A stretch of DNA of 10,101 bases from Legionellaceae bacterium UBA2794 (GTDB lineage Bacteria > Pseudomonadota > Gammaproteobacteria > Legionellales > Legionellaceae), in assembly GCA_002352055.1 (NCBI GenBank), contig DEHS01000080.1, forward strand, positions 61,213 through 71,313. Direction: 5' to 3'. Position numbers and translations under genes: made by a program. This document shows positions 1 to 6,426 of this stretch, piece after piece. Each line of letters begins with the position of its first letter. Within the stretch, counting starts at the first letter, position 1. The notes beneath the pieces are model-generated. The model saw only the letters and a program-made list of their open reading frames with translations. It was not told the origin of the DNA and did no database searches.

Positions 1-302
1 TCCGCTTGATAAGGAGTATAGGCCGTTAAATATTCTCCTCGCGATGCAATATCCCACACGGCCGCGGGTATATGATGTTCATAGCATCCTGCGCCAATAA
101 AACAAATACCATTACGGTTTTGATTTGCCAGATAATGTGCCTCTTTTAGCATTTCCATTTCACTCACTCCGGCAGCTATATTTTGAAATCCGGAGTATTG
201 TAATGACACAGGTATTTCATCAAATAATTCCTGGGTATCATTGGCTCCTATCGACTTAAGCATCGCTTTGGTGTCATCAGGAGTGTGGGGTATATAAGGC
301 AT
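1..302 (-). CDS. gcvPA: Glycine dehydrogenase (decarboxylating) subunit 1, N-terminal part (cut by window edge)
   Basis: This is the first 100 codons of the alpha subunit of the split P-protein, which decarboxylates glycine with pyridoxal phosphate and passes the aminomethyl group to the lipoyl arm of GcvH in the cytoplasm. The start MPYIPHTPDD and the later stretches LFDEIPV, FIGAGCYEHHIP and TPYQA are typical of the two-subunit type. The single-chain P-protein of E. coli starts differently. The ATG (302-300) lies 2 bases after the gcvH stop. A GAGGA Shine-Dalgarno sits inside the gcvH end, about 10 bases upstream, so translation is probably coupled. The second subunit gene, gcvPB, would be expected beyond the left edge. 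The pyridoxal phosphate lysine is normally on that other subunit, so catalytic residues cannot be checked here. Confidence 0.93.
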   Translation of the reverse strand, partial: MPYIPHTPDDTKAMLKSIGANDTQELFDEIPVSLQYSGFQNIAAGVSEMEMLKEAHYLANQNRNGICFIGAGCYEHHIPAAVWDIASRGEYLTAYTPYQA

Positions 303-304
303 GA

Positions 305-682
305 TTAGTTTTCCTCAGCTGTCTCTTTTTGATATTGCTCGGCATTTAATAGATCATTAAGCTCGTCTAACCGACTGGGCTTTAATTTCACAAGCCAACC
401 TGCCGCATAGGGATCAGAATTCACCAGAGCCGGGTTTTGCACTACAGCATCATTTACTGCAGTGACCACGCCGCTTAAGGGCGCATAAAAATCAGAAGCT
501 GCCTTTACTGATTCAACGACGCCCAGTTCATCGCCCATACTTACTACATCACCGATTTCAGGAAGTTCTACAAATACCATATCCCCTAATAATTGCTGCG
601 CATGCTCCGTAATACCTATAATTACCTCTTCTGGCTCGGATTTTACCCATTCGTGGGTTTTGGTAAATTTTAAATCATTCAT
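305..682 (-). CDS. gcvH: Glycine cleavage system H protein
   Basis: The 125-residue lipoyl carrier protein of the glycine cleavage system shuttles the aminomethyl group from the P-protein to the T-protein. The lipoylation site is clear: residues 54-63 read GVVESVKAAS, with Lys60 as the lipoylated residue. The preceding GDMVFVELPEIGD and the following YAPLSG are family signatures, and the C-terminal PYAAGWLVKLKP is also typical. Length is normal for the family (about 125-130 residues). An AAGGAT Shine-Dalgarno sits about 8 bases before the ATG. The gene is the second of the gcvT-gcvH-gcvPA operon, 28 bases after gcvT and 2 bases before gcvPA. Activity requires a lipoyl ligase or lipoyl synthase encoded elsewhere. 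Confidence 0.97.
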   Translation of the reverse strand: MNDLKFTKTHEWVKSEPEEVIIGITEHAQQLLGDMVFVELPEIGDVVSMGDELGVVESVKAASDFYAPLSGVVTAVNDAVVQNPALVNSDPYAAGWLVKLKPSRLDELNDLLNAEQYQKETAEEN

Positions 683-710
683 GATGTAATCCTTATAATT
701 ATAGAATAGT

Positions 711-1793
711 TTATATAGGCATTCCCTGTTTAATAAAACGTGGTTTGCTCACTTTGGCAGGAATATGTTTTCCACGAATATCAACCATTACAGTGTCTCC
801 TGTCTCCACAGGAACCCGAGCAAATGCTATGGATTGCTCCAGAGTTGGGGAATAACTACCGCTGGTGATGACTCCATCGGCACAGCCTGGGACAATAACC
901 TTTTGACCATGGCGCATAATCCCTTTATCAAGAAGGGTAAGTCCTACTAATTTACGCTCTACCCCTTGCTGTTTCTGGGAAAACAGAGCCCCCATACCAA
1001 TAAAACCACGATCTTCTGGATGCCATTTCACCGTCCAGGCGAGTCCTGATTCAAGTGGTGTTGTGGTTTCATCCATATCTTGACCGTACAGCAGCATACC
1101 TGCTTCCAAGCGCAGGGTATCCCGTGCTGCCAGGCCACAAGGTTTAACCCCTGCTGAAATAAGATCCGACCATAATGTGTTGATTAATTCCCTGGGTAAG
1201 ATGATTTCAAAACCGTCTTCACCGGTATAACCGGTTCGGGCAAAGAACCAATTGTCGCTATCCACACATTCAAATTGAGCGAGTGTCGATATAGCATCAA
1301 TTTGTGCCGCTGTTATTACCTCTAATGTTTTTGCGATGGCGTTTGGGCCTTGAACAGCCAGCATGGCAAGCTCTCGACGCTCTTGAAGTCCCACAGAAAA
1401 GCCTTCACTTTTAGCGCGTATCCAGTTGATGTCGTTTTCTCGAGTAGCAGAATTTAACACTACTCTATAATTATCAGAGGCTCGCTGATATACAATCAAA
1501 TCATCAATAATGCCGCCATGCTCATTGCACATGCAGCTGTATAACGCTTTACCGTTATGGGGTAGCTGATCCACATCATTAGTGAGGAGTTTGCGCAGAA
1601 ACTGTCGACCACCGGCTCCTAATATATCAACGATGGTCATATGAGATACATCAAACATTCCCGCATCCTTTCTGACAAAATGATGCTCATTAATTTGAGA
1701 GCCGTAGTGTAAAGGCATATCCCAACCATGAAAGTCGACCATTTTTGCACCACTTTCTAAATGTTTGGCGTAGAGTGGGGTTTTAGCGATCAT
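711..1793 (-). CDS. gcvT: Aminomethyltransferase (glycine cleavage T protein)
   Basis: The T-protein transfers the one-carbon unit from the GcvH-bound aminomethyl group to tetrahydrofolate, giving 5,10-methylene-tetrahydrofolate and ammonia. At 360 residues it has the usual length. Visible family motifs are FHGWDMPLHYG near residues 21-31, FDVSHM at 47-52, the acidic pair in GGIIDDLIVY (Asp97/98, the folate-binding region), RTGYTGEDGFE at 186-196, and LAARDTLRLEAGM at 221-233. It is the first gene of the operon. An AAGGAC Shine-Dalgarno precedes the ATG, and a TATAAT box lies about 35 bases upstream. The deduced leader is only about 30 bases, which leaves no room for a glycine riboswitch. Confidence 0.97.
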   Translation of the reverse strand: MIAKTPLYAKHLESGAKMVDFHGWDMPLHYGSQINEHHFVRKDAGMFDVSHMTIVDILGAGGRQFLRKLLTNDVDQLPHNGKALYSCMCNEHGGIIDDLIVYQRASDNYRVVLNSATRENDINWIRAKSEGFSVGLQERRELAMLAVQGPNAIAKTLEVITAAQIDAISTLAQFECVDSDNWFFARTGYTGEDGFEIILPRELINTLWSDLISAGVKPCGLAARDTLRLEAGMLLYGQDMDETTTPLESGLAWTVKWHPEDRGFIGMGALFSQKQQGVERKLVGLTLLDKGIMRHGQKVIVPGCADGVITSGSYSPTLEQSIAFARVPVETGDTVMVDIRGKHIPAKVSKPRFIKQGMPI

Positions 1794-1828
1794 TGTGTAG
1801 TCCTTTTATTATCACTCTGATGGATTTG

Positions 1829-1834
1829 ATTATA
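1829..1834 (-). promoter_or_regulatory. Probable -10 box of the gcvT-gcvH-gcvPA operon
   Basis: A perfect TATAAT on the minus strand lies about 35 bases before the gcvT ATG. The matching -35 region is weak (TCGCAA at 16 bases spacing), so an activator may be needed. The assignment is from pattern only. Confidence 0.5.
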
Positions 1835-1872
1835 CCTGTTGGGATTTATTTTGCGAGATTTCCCTTGGATTT

Positions 1873-1903
1873 TTCACATTCTCATTCCAAATAATTCTAT
1901 AAT
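1873..1903 (+). promoter_or_regulatory. Probable promoter of the DUF3592-type gene
   Basis: A perfect TATAAT at 1898-1903 lies 26 bases before the ATG at 1930. TTCACA at 1873-1878 is the best -35 match, but the spacing of 19 bases is long. It is arranged back-to-back with the gcv promoter, about 65 bases apart. Confidence 0.4.
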
Positions 1904-1929
1904 ATAAATTTATCCAGGGTAGCGCTTCA

Positions 1930-2403
1930 ATGAATGGATTAAATTTGTCAAGAGTTCTTCTTGATACAGGCTGGTTGTTTTTCCTCATTTTTTTGTTTTA
2001 TCATTTCTGGCAAGACAGACAGACTTTATCTAAAGCACAGTCCTGGTTGAAAACTAAAGGCAGAATCACTCAATGTGAATGGATGAAACAAGGGCACAAT
2101 CTCTGGCCTAAAATTGAATATACGTATCAGGTTTATGAACGTGATTTAATCGGCCATTATCTCTTTTTAGATACCTCTCATAATAATCCTAACAGTCGTT
2201 ACTCCCGCAGAGTCGCCTATAAAATGGCAATGGCTTTCAAAGAAGAAACCGAGATTGACGTTTATTATAATCCTAATAATCCAGAGCAGTCTGCTCTGGA
2301 TGTAACTATGCCCTGGAAATTAAATCTCATCATCCTGTTAGTTGGCCTGTTTTTAGCCTTACATGTGATCATTATCCTATTGCATGTTACGGGCTTGCTG
2401 TAG
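1930..2403 (+). CDS. Small two-helix membrane protein, DUF3592 type
   Basis: The 157-residue protein has a hydrophobic segment near residues 13-28, a soluble middle region, and a second hydrophobic segment at about 132-153. The middle follows the DUF3592 pattern: a stretch with WLKTKGRITQCEW, then YTYQVYERDLIGHYL (a Y-x-Y-x-V with a 'G-x-x' strand), then EIDVYYNPNNPEQSALD near residues 108-124, where V-Y-Y-N-P-x-N-P is the most recognisable motif. The function of the family is unknown. The topology predicts an inner-membrane protein, with the middle domain probably on one face between the two helices. A weak AGGGT ribosome site precedes the ATG. The 3' end overlaps the convergent IcmL-like gene by 17 bases. 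It appears to be a single-gene unit. Confidence 0.75.
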   Translation: MNGLNLSRVLLDTGWLFFLIFLFYHFWQDRQTLSKAQSWLKTKGRITQCEWMKQGHNLWPKIEYTYQVYERDLIGHYLFLDTSHNNPNSRYSRRVAYKMAMAFKEETEIDVYYNPNNPEQSALDVTMPWKLNLIILLVGLFLALHVIIILLHVTGLL

Positions 2404-2905
2404 TTTGCTGCTCTTGTTCCACAGGACAATGACAGGGCGGTGTTATGACTACTGACTGCAAACTGCTCGCATTAAATCCTCGCACGCCCCGATTTGGAGG
2501 TGCTTGGGTAAAACTTAATATGACTCGTAAATTTTGCTGTTGCTGAAATTGCGGGTTTTTGTAAACCACTAAAATCGGCATTATCACTTGCCAATGAGTA
2601 GGATCAAGGGTGATGAGTCGAGGCGGTTGTGTGGCAACAGCTGTAACATCATATGCATTTTTTTGTACTACCTCTGGAAGTTTTGAGTCAGTAAGTGCTC
2701 TATTAAAAGAAATCCATCCTGGTGCCGTGAAATAACGGGCGATTCCCCTTTGATCTTGAGTAAAGGTTTTATAGTTAAACGTATAAGCTGCGATTATTGC
2801 CTCATGAGCCCATACGACCAATTGGGTCCGGTCAGGTGCTGTATGACCTGTTTGAAAAGTAATTAAAAGTAGGATCACGGATAAAAAGGAAGCTCTGCTG
2901 CTCAT
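2387..2905 (-). CDS. Exported IcmL/DotI-like protein
   Basis: This 172-residue protein matches the periplasmic domain of the IcmL/DotI family, a component of the Dot/Icm type IVB secretion system. Recognisable stretches are VVWAHEAIIAAYTFNYKTF (about 30-48), ARYFTAPGWISFNRAL (56-71) and HWQVIMPILVVYKN (104-117), followed by a strand region LRVILSF. Canonical DotI is anchored by a transmembrane helix. Here residues 1-23 instead look like a cleavable signal peptide (SFLSVILLLITF core, then TGHTA before Pro24), so the product is probably free in the periplasm. The C-terminus carries a PPCHCP motif (158-161) that could form a disulfide or bind metal. No dot/icm genes are adjacent, so this is an accessory paralogue, not the core component. 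A promoter with TTGTCC and TATAAT lies just upstream. Participation in secretion is inferred only from homology. Confidence 0.75.
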   Translation of the reverse strand: MSSRASFLSVILLLITFQTGHTAPDRTQLVVWAHEAIIAAYTFNYKTFTQDQRGIARYFTAPGWISFNRALTDSKLPEVVQKNAYDVTAVATQPPRLITLDPTHWQVIMPILVVYKNPQFQQQQNLRVILSFTQAPPNRGVRGFNASSLQSVVITPPCHCPVEQEQQTTASP

Positions 2906-2928
2906 GGCTGATTCTCATTAGTTATATG

Positions 2929-2956
2929 ATTATAGTGTAGTCAGTTTTGCGGACAA
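2929..2956 (-). promoter_or_regulatory. Promoter of the IcmL-like gene
   Basis: On the minus strand TTGTCC (2956-2951) is separated by 16 bases from a perfect TATAAT (2934-2929), which is 23 bases before the ATG. The -35 box directly abuts the T-tract of the upstream small-RNA terminator, so the two elements are tightly packed. Confidence 0.55.
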
Positions 2957-2984
2957 AAAAATCCCCGGTAGTGTAACACCGGGG
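2955..2984 (-). terminator. Intrinsic terminator of the candidate small RNA
   Basis: The minus strand shows a 7-bp GC-rich stem, CCCCGGT/ACCGGGG (2984-2978 with 2969-2963), with an 8-base loop. One A and then seven consecutive T (2961-2955) follow. This is a textbook rho-independent terminator and is directional: the plus strand has no T-tract on the far side (CAAATTTG). No protein gene on the minus strand lies upstream, so it must end a non-coding transcript. Confidence 0.85.
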
Positions 2985-3067
2985 CAAATTTGATGCCTGG
3001 ATACAGAATCCAGGCATATACCCCGCAAAGAGGGAAGCGGGGTAGAGCATTCGGGGGAAGAACGCTC
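2955..3067 (-). ncRNA. Candidate small RNA with four tandem hairpins and UUCCC loops
   Basis: Read on the minus strand there are four consecutive hairpins. The first (3067-3045) has an 8-bp stem, GAGCGUUC/GAAUGCUC, with loop UUCCCCC. The second (3044-3019) has an 8-bp stem around CCCCGC/GCGGGG, with loop UUCCCUCUUU. The third (3017-2993) has a 10-bp perfect stem, AUGCCUGGAU/AUCCAGGCAU, with loop UCUGU. The fourth (2984-2963) is the terminator stem, followed by seven U. The first stem contains a G-U wobble on the minus strand that would be an A-C mismatch on the plus strand, which favours minus-strand RNA. A promoter ends next to the first hairpin. The two loops share UUCCC, complementary to purine-rich ribosome-binding sites, so base-pairing regulation of mRNAs is a reasonable inference. 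I do not recognise it as a named RNA family. The exact 5' end is uncertain by a few bases. Confidence 0.7.
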
Positions 3068-3095
3068 TTATATATTAGACACTTCATAATTGCAA
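3067..3095 (-). promoter_or_regulatory. Promoter of the candidate small RNA
   Basis: TTGCAA (3095-3090) and TATAAG (3072-3067) are separated by exactly 17 bases on the minus strand. An overlapping TAATAT (3077-3072) is an alternative -10 that would place the start just at the base of the first hairpin. Confidence 0.55.
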
Positions 3096-3189
3096 AAGTT
3101 CACAAATTATTAAGATTTTTTTATTCAAAAAAAACAGTAAAAGGGATAGCAAATTTTTCTGGGCCGCTTTTAGATCGCAGTTATCCTCA
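3096..3189. other. AT-rich spacer with no recognised element
   Basis: This stretch lies between the small-RNA promoter and the candidate promoter of the ABC transporter. It contains runs of T and A and no gene, stem or repeat that I could support on either strand. Confidence 0.5.
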
Positions 3190-3217
3190 TTGGATCAATG
3201 ATTAGGCTATTTATAAA
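3190..3217 (+). promoter_or_regulatory. Candidate promoter of the ABC transporter operon
   Basis: TTGGAT (3190-3195) and TATAAA (3212-3217) are 16 bases apart and would give a leader of about 147 bases before the permease. TTGCTT (3291-3296) with TATTAC (3314-3319) at 17 bases is a weaker alternative closer to the gene. Confidence 0.35.
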
Positions 3218-3370
3218 GGGGAAATTTAGTGGTTTTCGAGCGATTTGAAATGCTAGCGGTATCGGTCAGTCGGGTTTTGTGTTATTTTTGTTGCTTTGTT
3301 TTTTTAGTTAAATTATTACAAATTGGTAACAGGTTGTAGTATTAATGACAATTGTTCAACGAGCGAGTGA

Positions 3371-5119
3371 GTGACCAAAGTGGGTGATAGTCGATTTTAT
3401 TTTGCGAATCCCGATAAAGTCGGGCGATTTATTAATCGCTGGGATTTGCTACTGCTCATTTTAATTTTTGCCATATTATTTTTCCTGGGCTGGGCTGGCG
3501 CCCAAATGGCTACTCCCTACCAATTAGGCGATCAGATTCCTATATCGCTTGCACCCTCTAATTTACCTTTTTATGCCTTGCGTACAGTATTGCGATTGTT
3601 TATTGCTTTGATCTTTTCTATTGTATTCACCTTTGTTGTTGGGGCATTGGCTGCAAAAAATCGTCGGGCGGAACAGATTATTATCCCCGCTATCGATATT
3701 TTACAATCGATACCGGTGTTAAGTTTTTTATCCATAACGGTAACCGGCTTTATTCATCTTTTTCCTAATAGCTTATTGGGTCCGGAATGTGCTTCCATTT
3801 TTGCTATTTTTTGTGCTCAAGTATGGAATATGACGTTTGGATTTTATCAATCCCTAAAAACTCTTCCGCATGATTTAAAAGAAGTATCCGCTATGTTTCG
3901 TCTTTCGGCCTGGCAACGCTTTTGGAAAGTCGAAGTCCCGTTTTCCATGTCTGGCTTATTATGGAACATGATGATCTCGATGTCCGCAAGCTGGTTTTTT
4001 GTGGTTTTATCCGAAGCAATTTCTGTAGCGCATCAAAACATCCGATTGCCCGGGGTGGGATCCTATATTGCTTTAGCCATTGCTGAGAAAGATTTACATG
4101 CAGTGGGTTATGCTATATTAACCATGGTAATTGTAATTTTTTTATACGACCAAATTTTATTTCGTCCTTTAATTGCCTGGTCTGAAAAATTCAAAGTCGA
4201 ACAATCACCCGATGAATCGGAATATCAATCCTGGTTAATTGATTTGATGCGAAGCAGTCGCCTGATGAAGCGATTAACTAAAACTTTGAGTATATTTGCT
4301 GACAGTTTTGTGAATGCGCGCTGGTTGCGTCTTAGCGAGCCTAAGGCAGTTAAAGAAATCGATTTTAAAAAGCAAAGGCGCCTGGACCGTTTGTGGGGTG
4401 GTTTGGTCCTGCTGTCTATCATCTGTGGCGGTTGGTATTTGCTCCAATTTATTTTAGCGGAATTAAAAGTTTCTGATATTCTGCATGTATTTCTCTTAGG
4501 CGCTGCTACCGGAACTCGGGTAATTGTGCTTATCATCCTTAGTTCATTAATTTGGATTCCCGTCGGTGTATGGATTGGTTTAAGGCCGCGAATAGCGCAG
4601 ACTATTCAGCCGGTTATACAATTTGTAGCCGCTTTCCCAGCTAATTTATTTTACCCCTTATTTGTCATTGCTATTGTTGCGTTTCATTTAAACGTGGAAA
4701 TTTGGGTCACGCCCCTAATGATTTTAGGTACTCAATGGTATATTTTATTCAACGTCATTGCTGGCGCATCACGCATACCCCGGGATTTATATCTGGCCGC
4801 GGATAATTTTGGTTTAAAAGGGTGGATTTGGTGGAAAAGATTGGCATTACCAGGCATTTTCCCATTTTATATTACCGGTGCTATTACTGCAGCCGGAGGT
4901 GCATGGAACGCGAGTATCGTTGCAGAGCTAGTTAGTTGGGGTAACGTGACTTTAAAGGCAACGGGTTTAGGCGAGTATATTCAGGCAAGTACTACTGCTG
5001 GTGATTTTCCCAAAATCGCTCTGGGCACTGCGATGATGTGCGTTTATGTTTTAGCCTTTAACCATCTTATCTGGCGTCCGCTTTACCGTCTGGCGGAAGA
5101 CCGATTTAATTTTAATTGA
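3371..5119 (+). CDS. ABC transporter permease with two fused membrane domains (nitrate/sulfonate/taurine class)
   Basis: The 582-residue inner-membrane protein contains two copies of the binding-protein-dependent permease domain, roughly residues 65-270 and 375-575, each preceded by an extra hydrophobic helix (about 26-42 and 341-362). A charged cytoplasmic linker of about 60 residues joins them. Each half has an EAA loop that contacts the ATPase: EVSAMFRLSAWQRFWKVEVP at 171-190 and LAADNFGLKGWIWWKRLALP at 475-494. The second keeps the usual glycine (Gly481); the first has Arg177 in its place. The start is GTG, directly after an in-frame stop (3368-3370), with only a weak GAGCGAG ribosome site; GTG at 3380 is the alternative. 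The first in-frame ATG is at residue 46, after the first helix, so it is unlikely. Seven bases separate the gene from its ATPase. The substrate cannot be deduced. Confidence 0.88.
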   Translation: MTKVGDSRFYFANPDKVGRFINRWDLLLLILIFAILFFLGWAGAQMATPYQLGDQIPISLAPSNLPFYALRTVLRLFIALIFSIVFTFVVGALAAKNRRAEQIIIPAIDILQSIPVLSFLSITVTGFIHLFPNSLLGPECASIFAIFCAQVWNMTFGFYQSLKTLPHDLKEVSAMFRLSAWQRFWKVEVPFSMSGLLWNMMISMSASWFFVVLSEAISVAHQNIRLPGVGSYIALAIAEKDLHAVGYAILTMVIVIFLYDQILFRPLIAWSEKFKVEQSPDESEYQSWLIDLMRSSRLMKRLTKTLSIFADSFVNARWLRLSEPKAVKEIDFKKQRRLDRLWGGLVLLSIICGGWYLLQFILAELKVSDILHVFLLGAATGTRVIVLIILSSLIWIPVGVWIGLRPRIAQTIQPVIQFVAAFPANLFYPLFVIAIVAFHLNVEIWVTPLMILGTQWYILFNVIAGASRIPRDLYLAADNFGLKGWIWWKRLALPGIFPFYITGAITAAGGAWNASIVAELVSWGNVTLKATGLGEYIQASTTAGDFPKIALGTAMMCVYVLAFNHLIWRPLYRLAEDRFNFN

Positions 5120-5126
5120 GGCTACT

Positions 5127-6425
5127 ATGTCTGAAACCATTATTTCCATAGAAAATTTGACCAAATCTTTTAAAAAAGCCTCTACCCAGAATTTATTAGT
5201 CCTGGAGGACGTTAATTTTAAATTGGAAGAGGGTGAAATTGTTGCCTTGCTGGGTAAATCGGGTTCTGGAAAATCCACTTTACTTAGGATAATTGCCGGC
5301 TTAATTCCTCCTTCCAGTGGCACGGTAACTTATCGCGGTAAATCGGTTACTCGTCCTGTGGCCGGAATTGCAATGGTTTTCCAGTCTTTTGCTTTGATGC
5401 CCTGGTTAAACGTTTTGGAGAATGTAGAACTGGGACTTGAGGCACAAGGTATCAGTCGTGATGAACGGCGACATCGTGCTATTGAGGCTATAGATATTAT
5501 CGGACTGGATGGCTTTGAATCTGCTTTTCCCAAAGAATTGTCAGGAGGGATGCGGCAACGGGTAGGGTTTGCGCGAGCTTTGGTAATCAATCCAGACGTA
5601 TTACTCATGGATGAGCCTTTTTCTGCTTTAGATGTTTTAACCGCAGAAAATTTAAAATCAGATTTATTGGAATTATGGAAAGAAAAGAAAACAAATACTA
5701 ACGGTATTTTACTGGTCACTCATAATATCGAAGAGGCAGCAACGCTGGCTGATAGAATCGTTATTTTTGGCAATGATCCCGGCTACATCCGTGCTGAACT
5801 ACCGGTAACGCTCCCTCAGCCTCGCGATCCTGAAACTCCTGAGTTTCGGGCCCTGGTCGATAAAATTTATACTTTAATGACTACAGGACCCAAAGAGAAA
5901 GCGAAACGGGCTCAGCGTGAGCGTCAAATTGGTTTAGGTTATCGCTTACCAGATGTAGAGCCTTCTGAGTTATCAGGTTTAATTGAGACCATGAAATCAT
6001 TTGAAGAGCGGATTGATTTACCTGAGCTTGCGGATGAATTGATGATGAACATCGATGATTTATTCCCGATTTTGGAAACCCTTGAGATATTAGGTTTTGC
6101 CAAGGTATCTGCAGGAGATATTCAACTGAGTGATTTGGGCAAACAATTTTCCGAAGCAGATTTGCAAGAAAGAAAACAGCTATTTGCTTATCGATTGTTA
6201 GATAAAGTACCTTTAGCCCGTTATATCAGGCGAGTACTGGACGAAAAAGTCGGGCATCGGGTTTCCGAGGAACGTTTTCTTAGTAAACTTGAAGATTTTT
6301 TAAGTGAAAAAGAGGCGGATCGGGTATTGCGAACGATGATAGATTGGGGTCGCTATGCGGAAATCTTTGCTTATGATTTTAATACCGGAATCTTAAGCCT
6401 GGAGAATCCAGGAAAAGGTTTATAG
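5127..6425 (+). CDS. ABC transporter ATP-binding protein with C-terminal AAA-associated domain
   Basis: The 432-residue ATPase powers the upstream permease. Residues 1-260 are a complete ABC domain of the nitrate/sulfonate/bicarbonate class: Walker A GKSGSGKST at 43-51, Q-loop Gln86, signature LSGGM at 138-142, Walker B VLLMDEP at 158-164, D-loop SALD at 166-169 and H-loop His199. The phrase AMVFQSFALMPWLNV is typical of this class. Residues 280-430 form an additional all-helical region that I assign to the C-terminal AAA-associated domain family. Its LADELMMNIDDLFPILETLEILGFAKV stretch looks like a winged-helix fold, possibly a sensor or regulatory module. The permease stop (TGA) lies inside the TGAGG Shine-Dalgarno of this gene, so the two are translationally coupled. 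No substrate-binding protein gene is nearby. Confidence 0.9.
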   Translation: MSETIISIENLTKSFKKASTQNLLVLEDVNFKLEEGEIVALLGKSGSGKSTLLRIIAGLIPPSSGTVTYRGKSVTRPVAGIAMVFQSFALMPWLNVLENVELGLEAQGISRDERRHRAIEAIDIIGLDGFESAFPKELSGGMRQRVGFARALVINPDVLLMDEPFSALDVLTAENLKSDLLELWKEKKTNTNGILLVTHNIEEAATLADRIVIFGNDPGYIRAELPVTLPQPRDPETPEFRALVDKIYTLMTTGPKEKAKRAQRERQIGLGYRLPDVEPSELSGLIETMKSFEERIDLPELADELMMNIDDLFPILETLEILGFAKVSAGDIQLSDLGKQFSEADLQERKQLFAYRLLDKVPLARYIRRVLDEKVGHRVSEERFLSKLEDFLSEKEADRVLRTMIDWGRYAEIFAYDFNTGILSLENPGKGL

Positions 6426-6426
6426 A

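Noticed and set aside
1794..1929. Glycine riboswitch upstream of gcvT
   Set aside because: The TATAAT box leaves a leader of about 30 bases, and no tandem aptamer-like stems are visible in the 136-base divergent region.
2993..3067. A plus-strand CsrA-sponge RNA (RsmY/RsmZ type), since the plus-strand loops contain GGGA
   Set aside because: No terminator follows on the plus strand, the first stem contains an A-C mismatch on that strand, and the terminator and promoter both point the other way.
2990..3205. A 71-codon open frame on the plus strand starting at an ATG in the hairpin region
   Set aside because: It runs through the stems of the candidate small RNA, has no Shine-Dalgarno, and its composition looks random.
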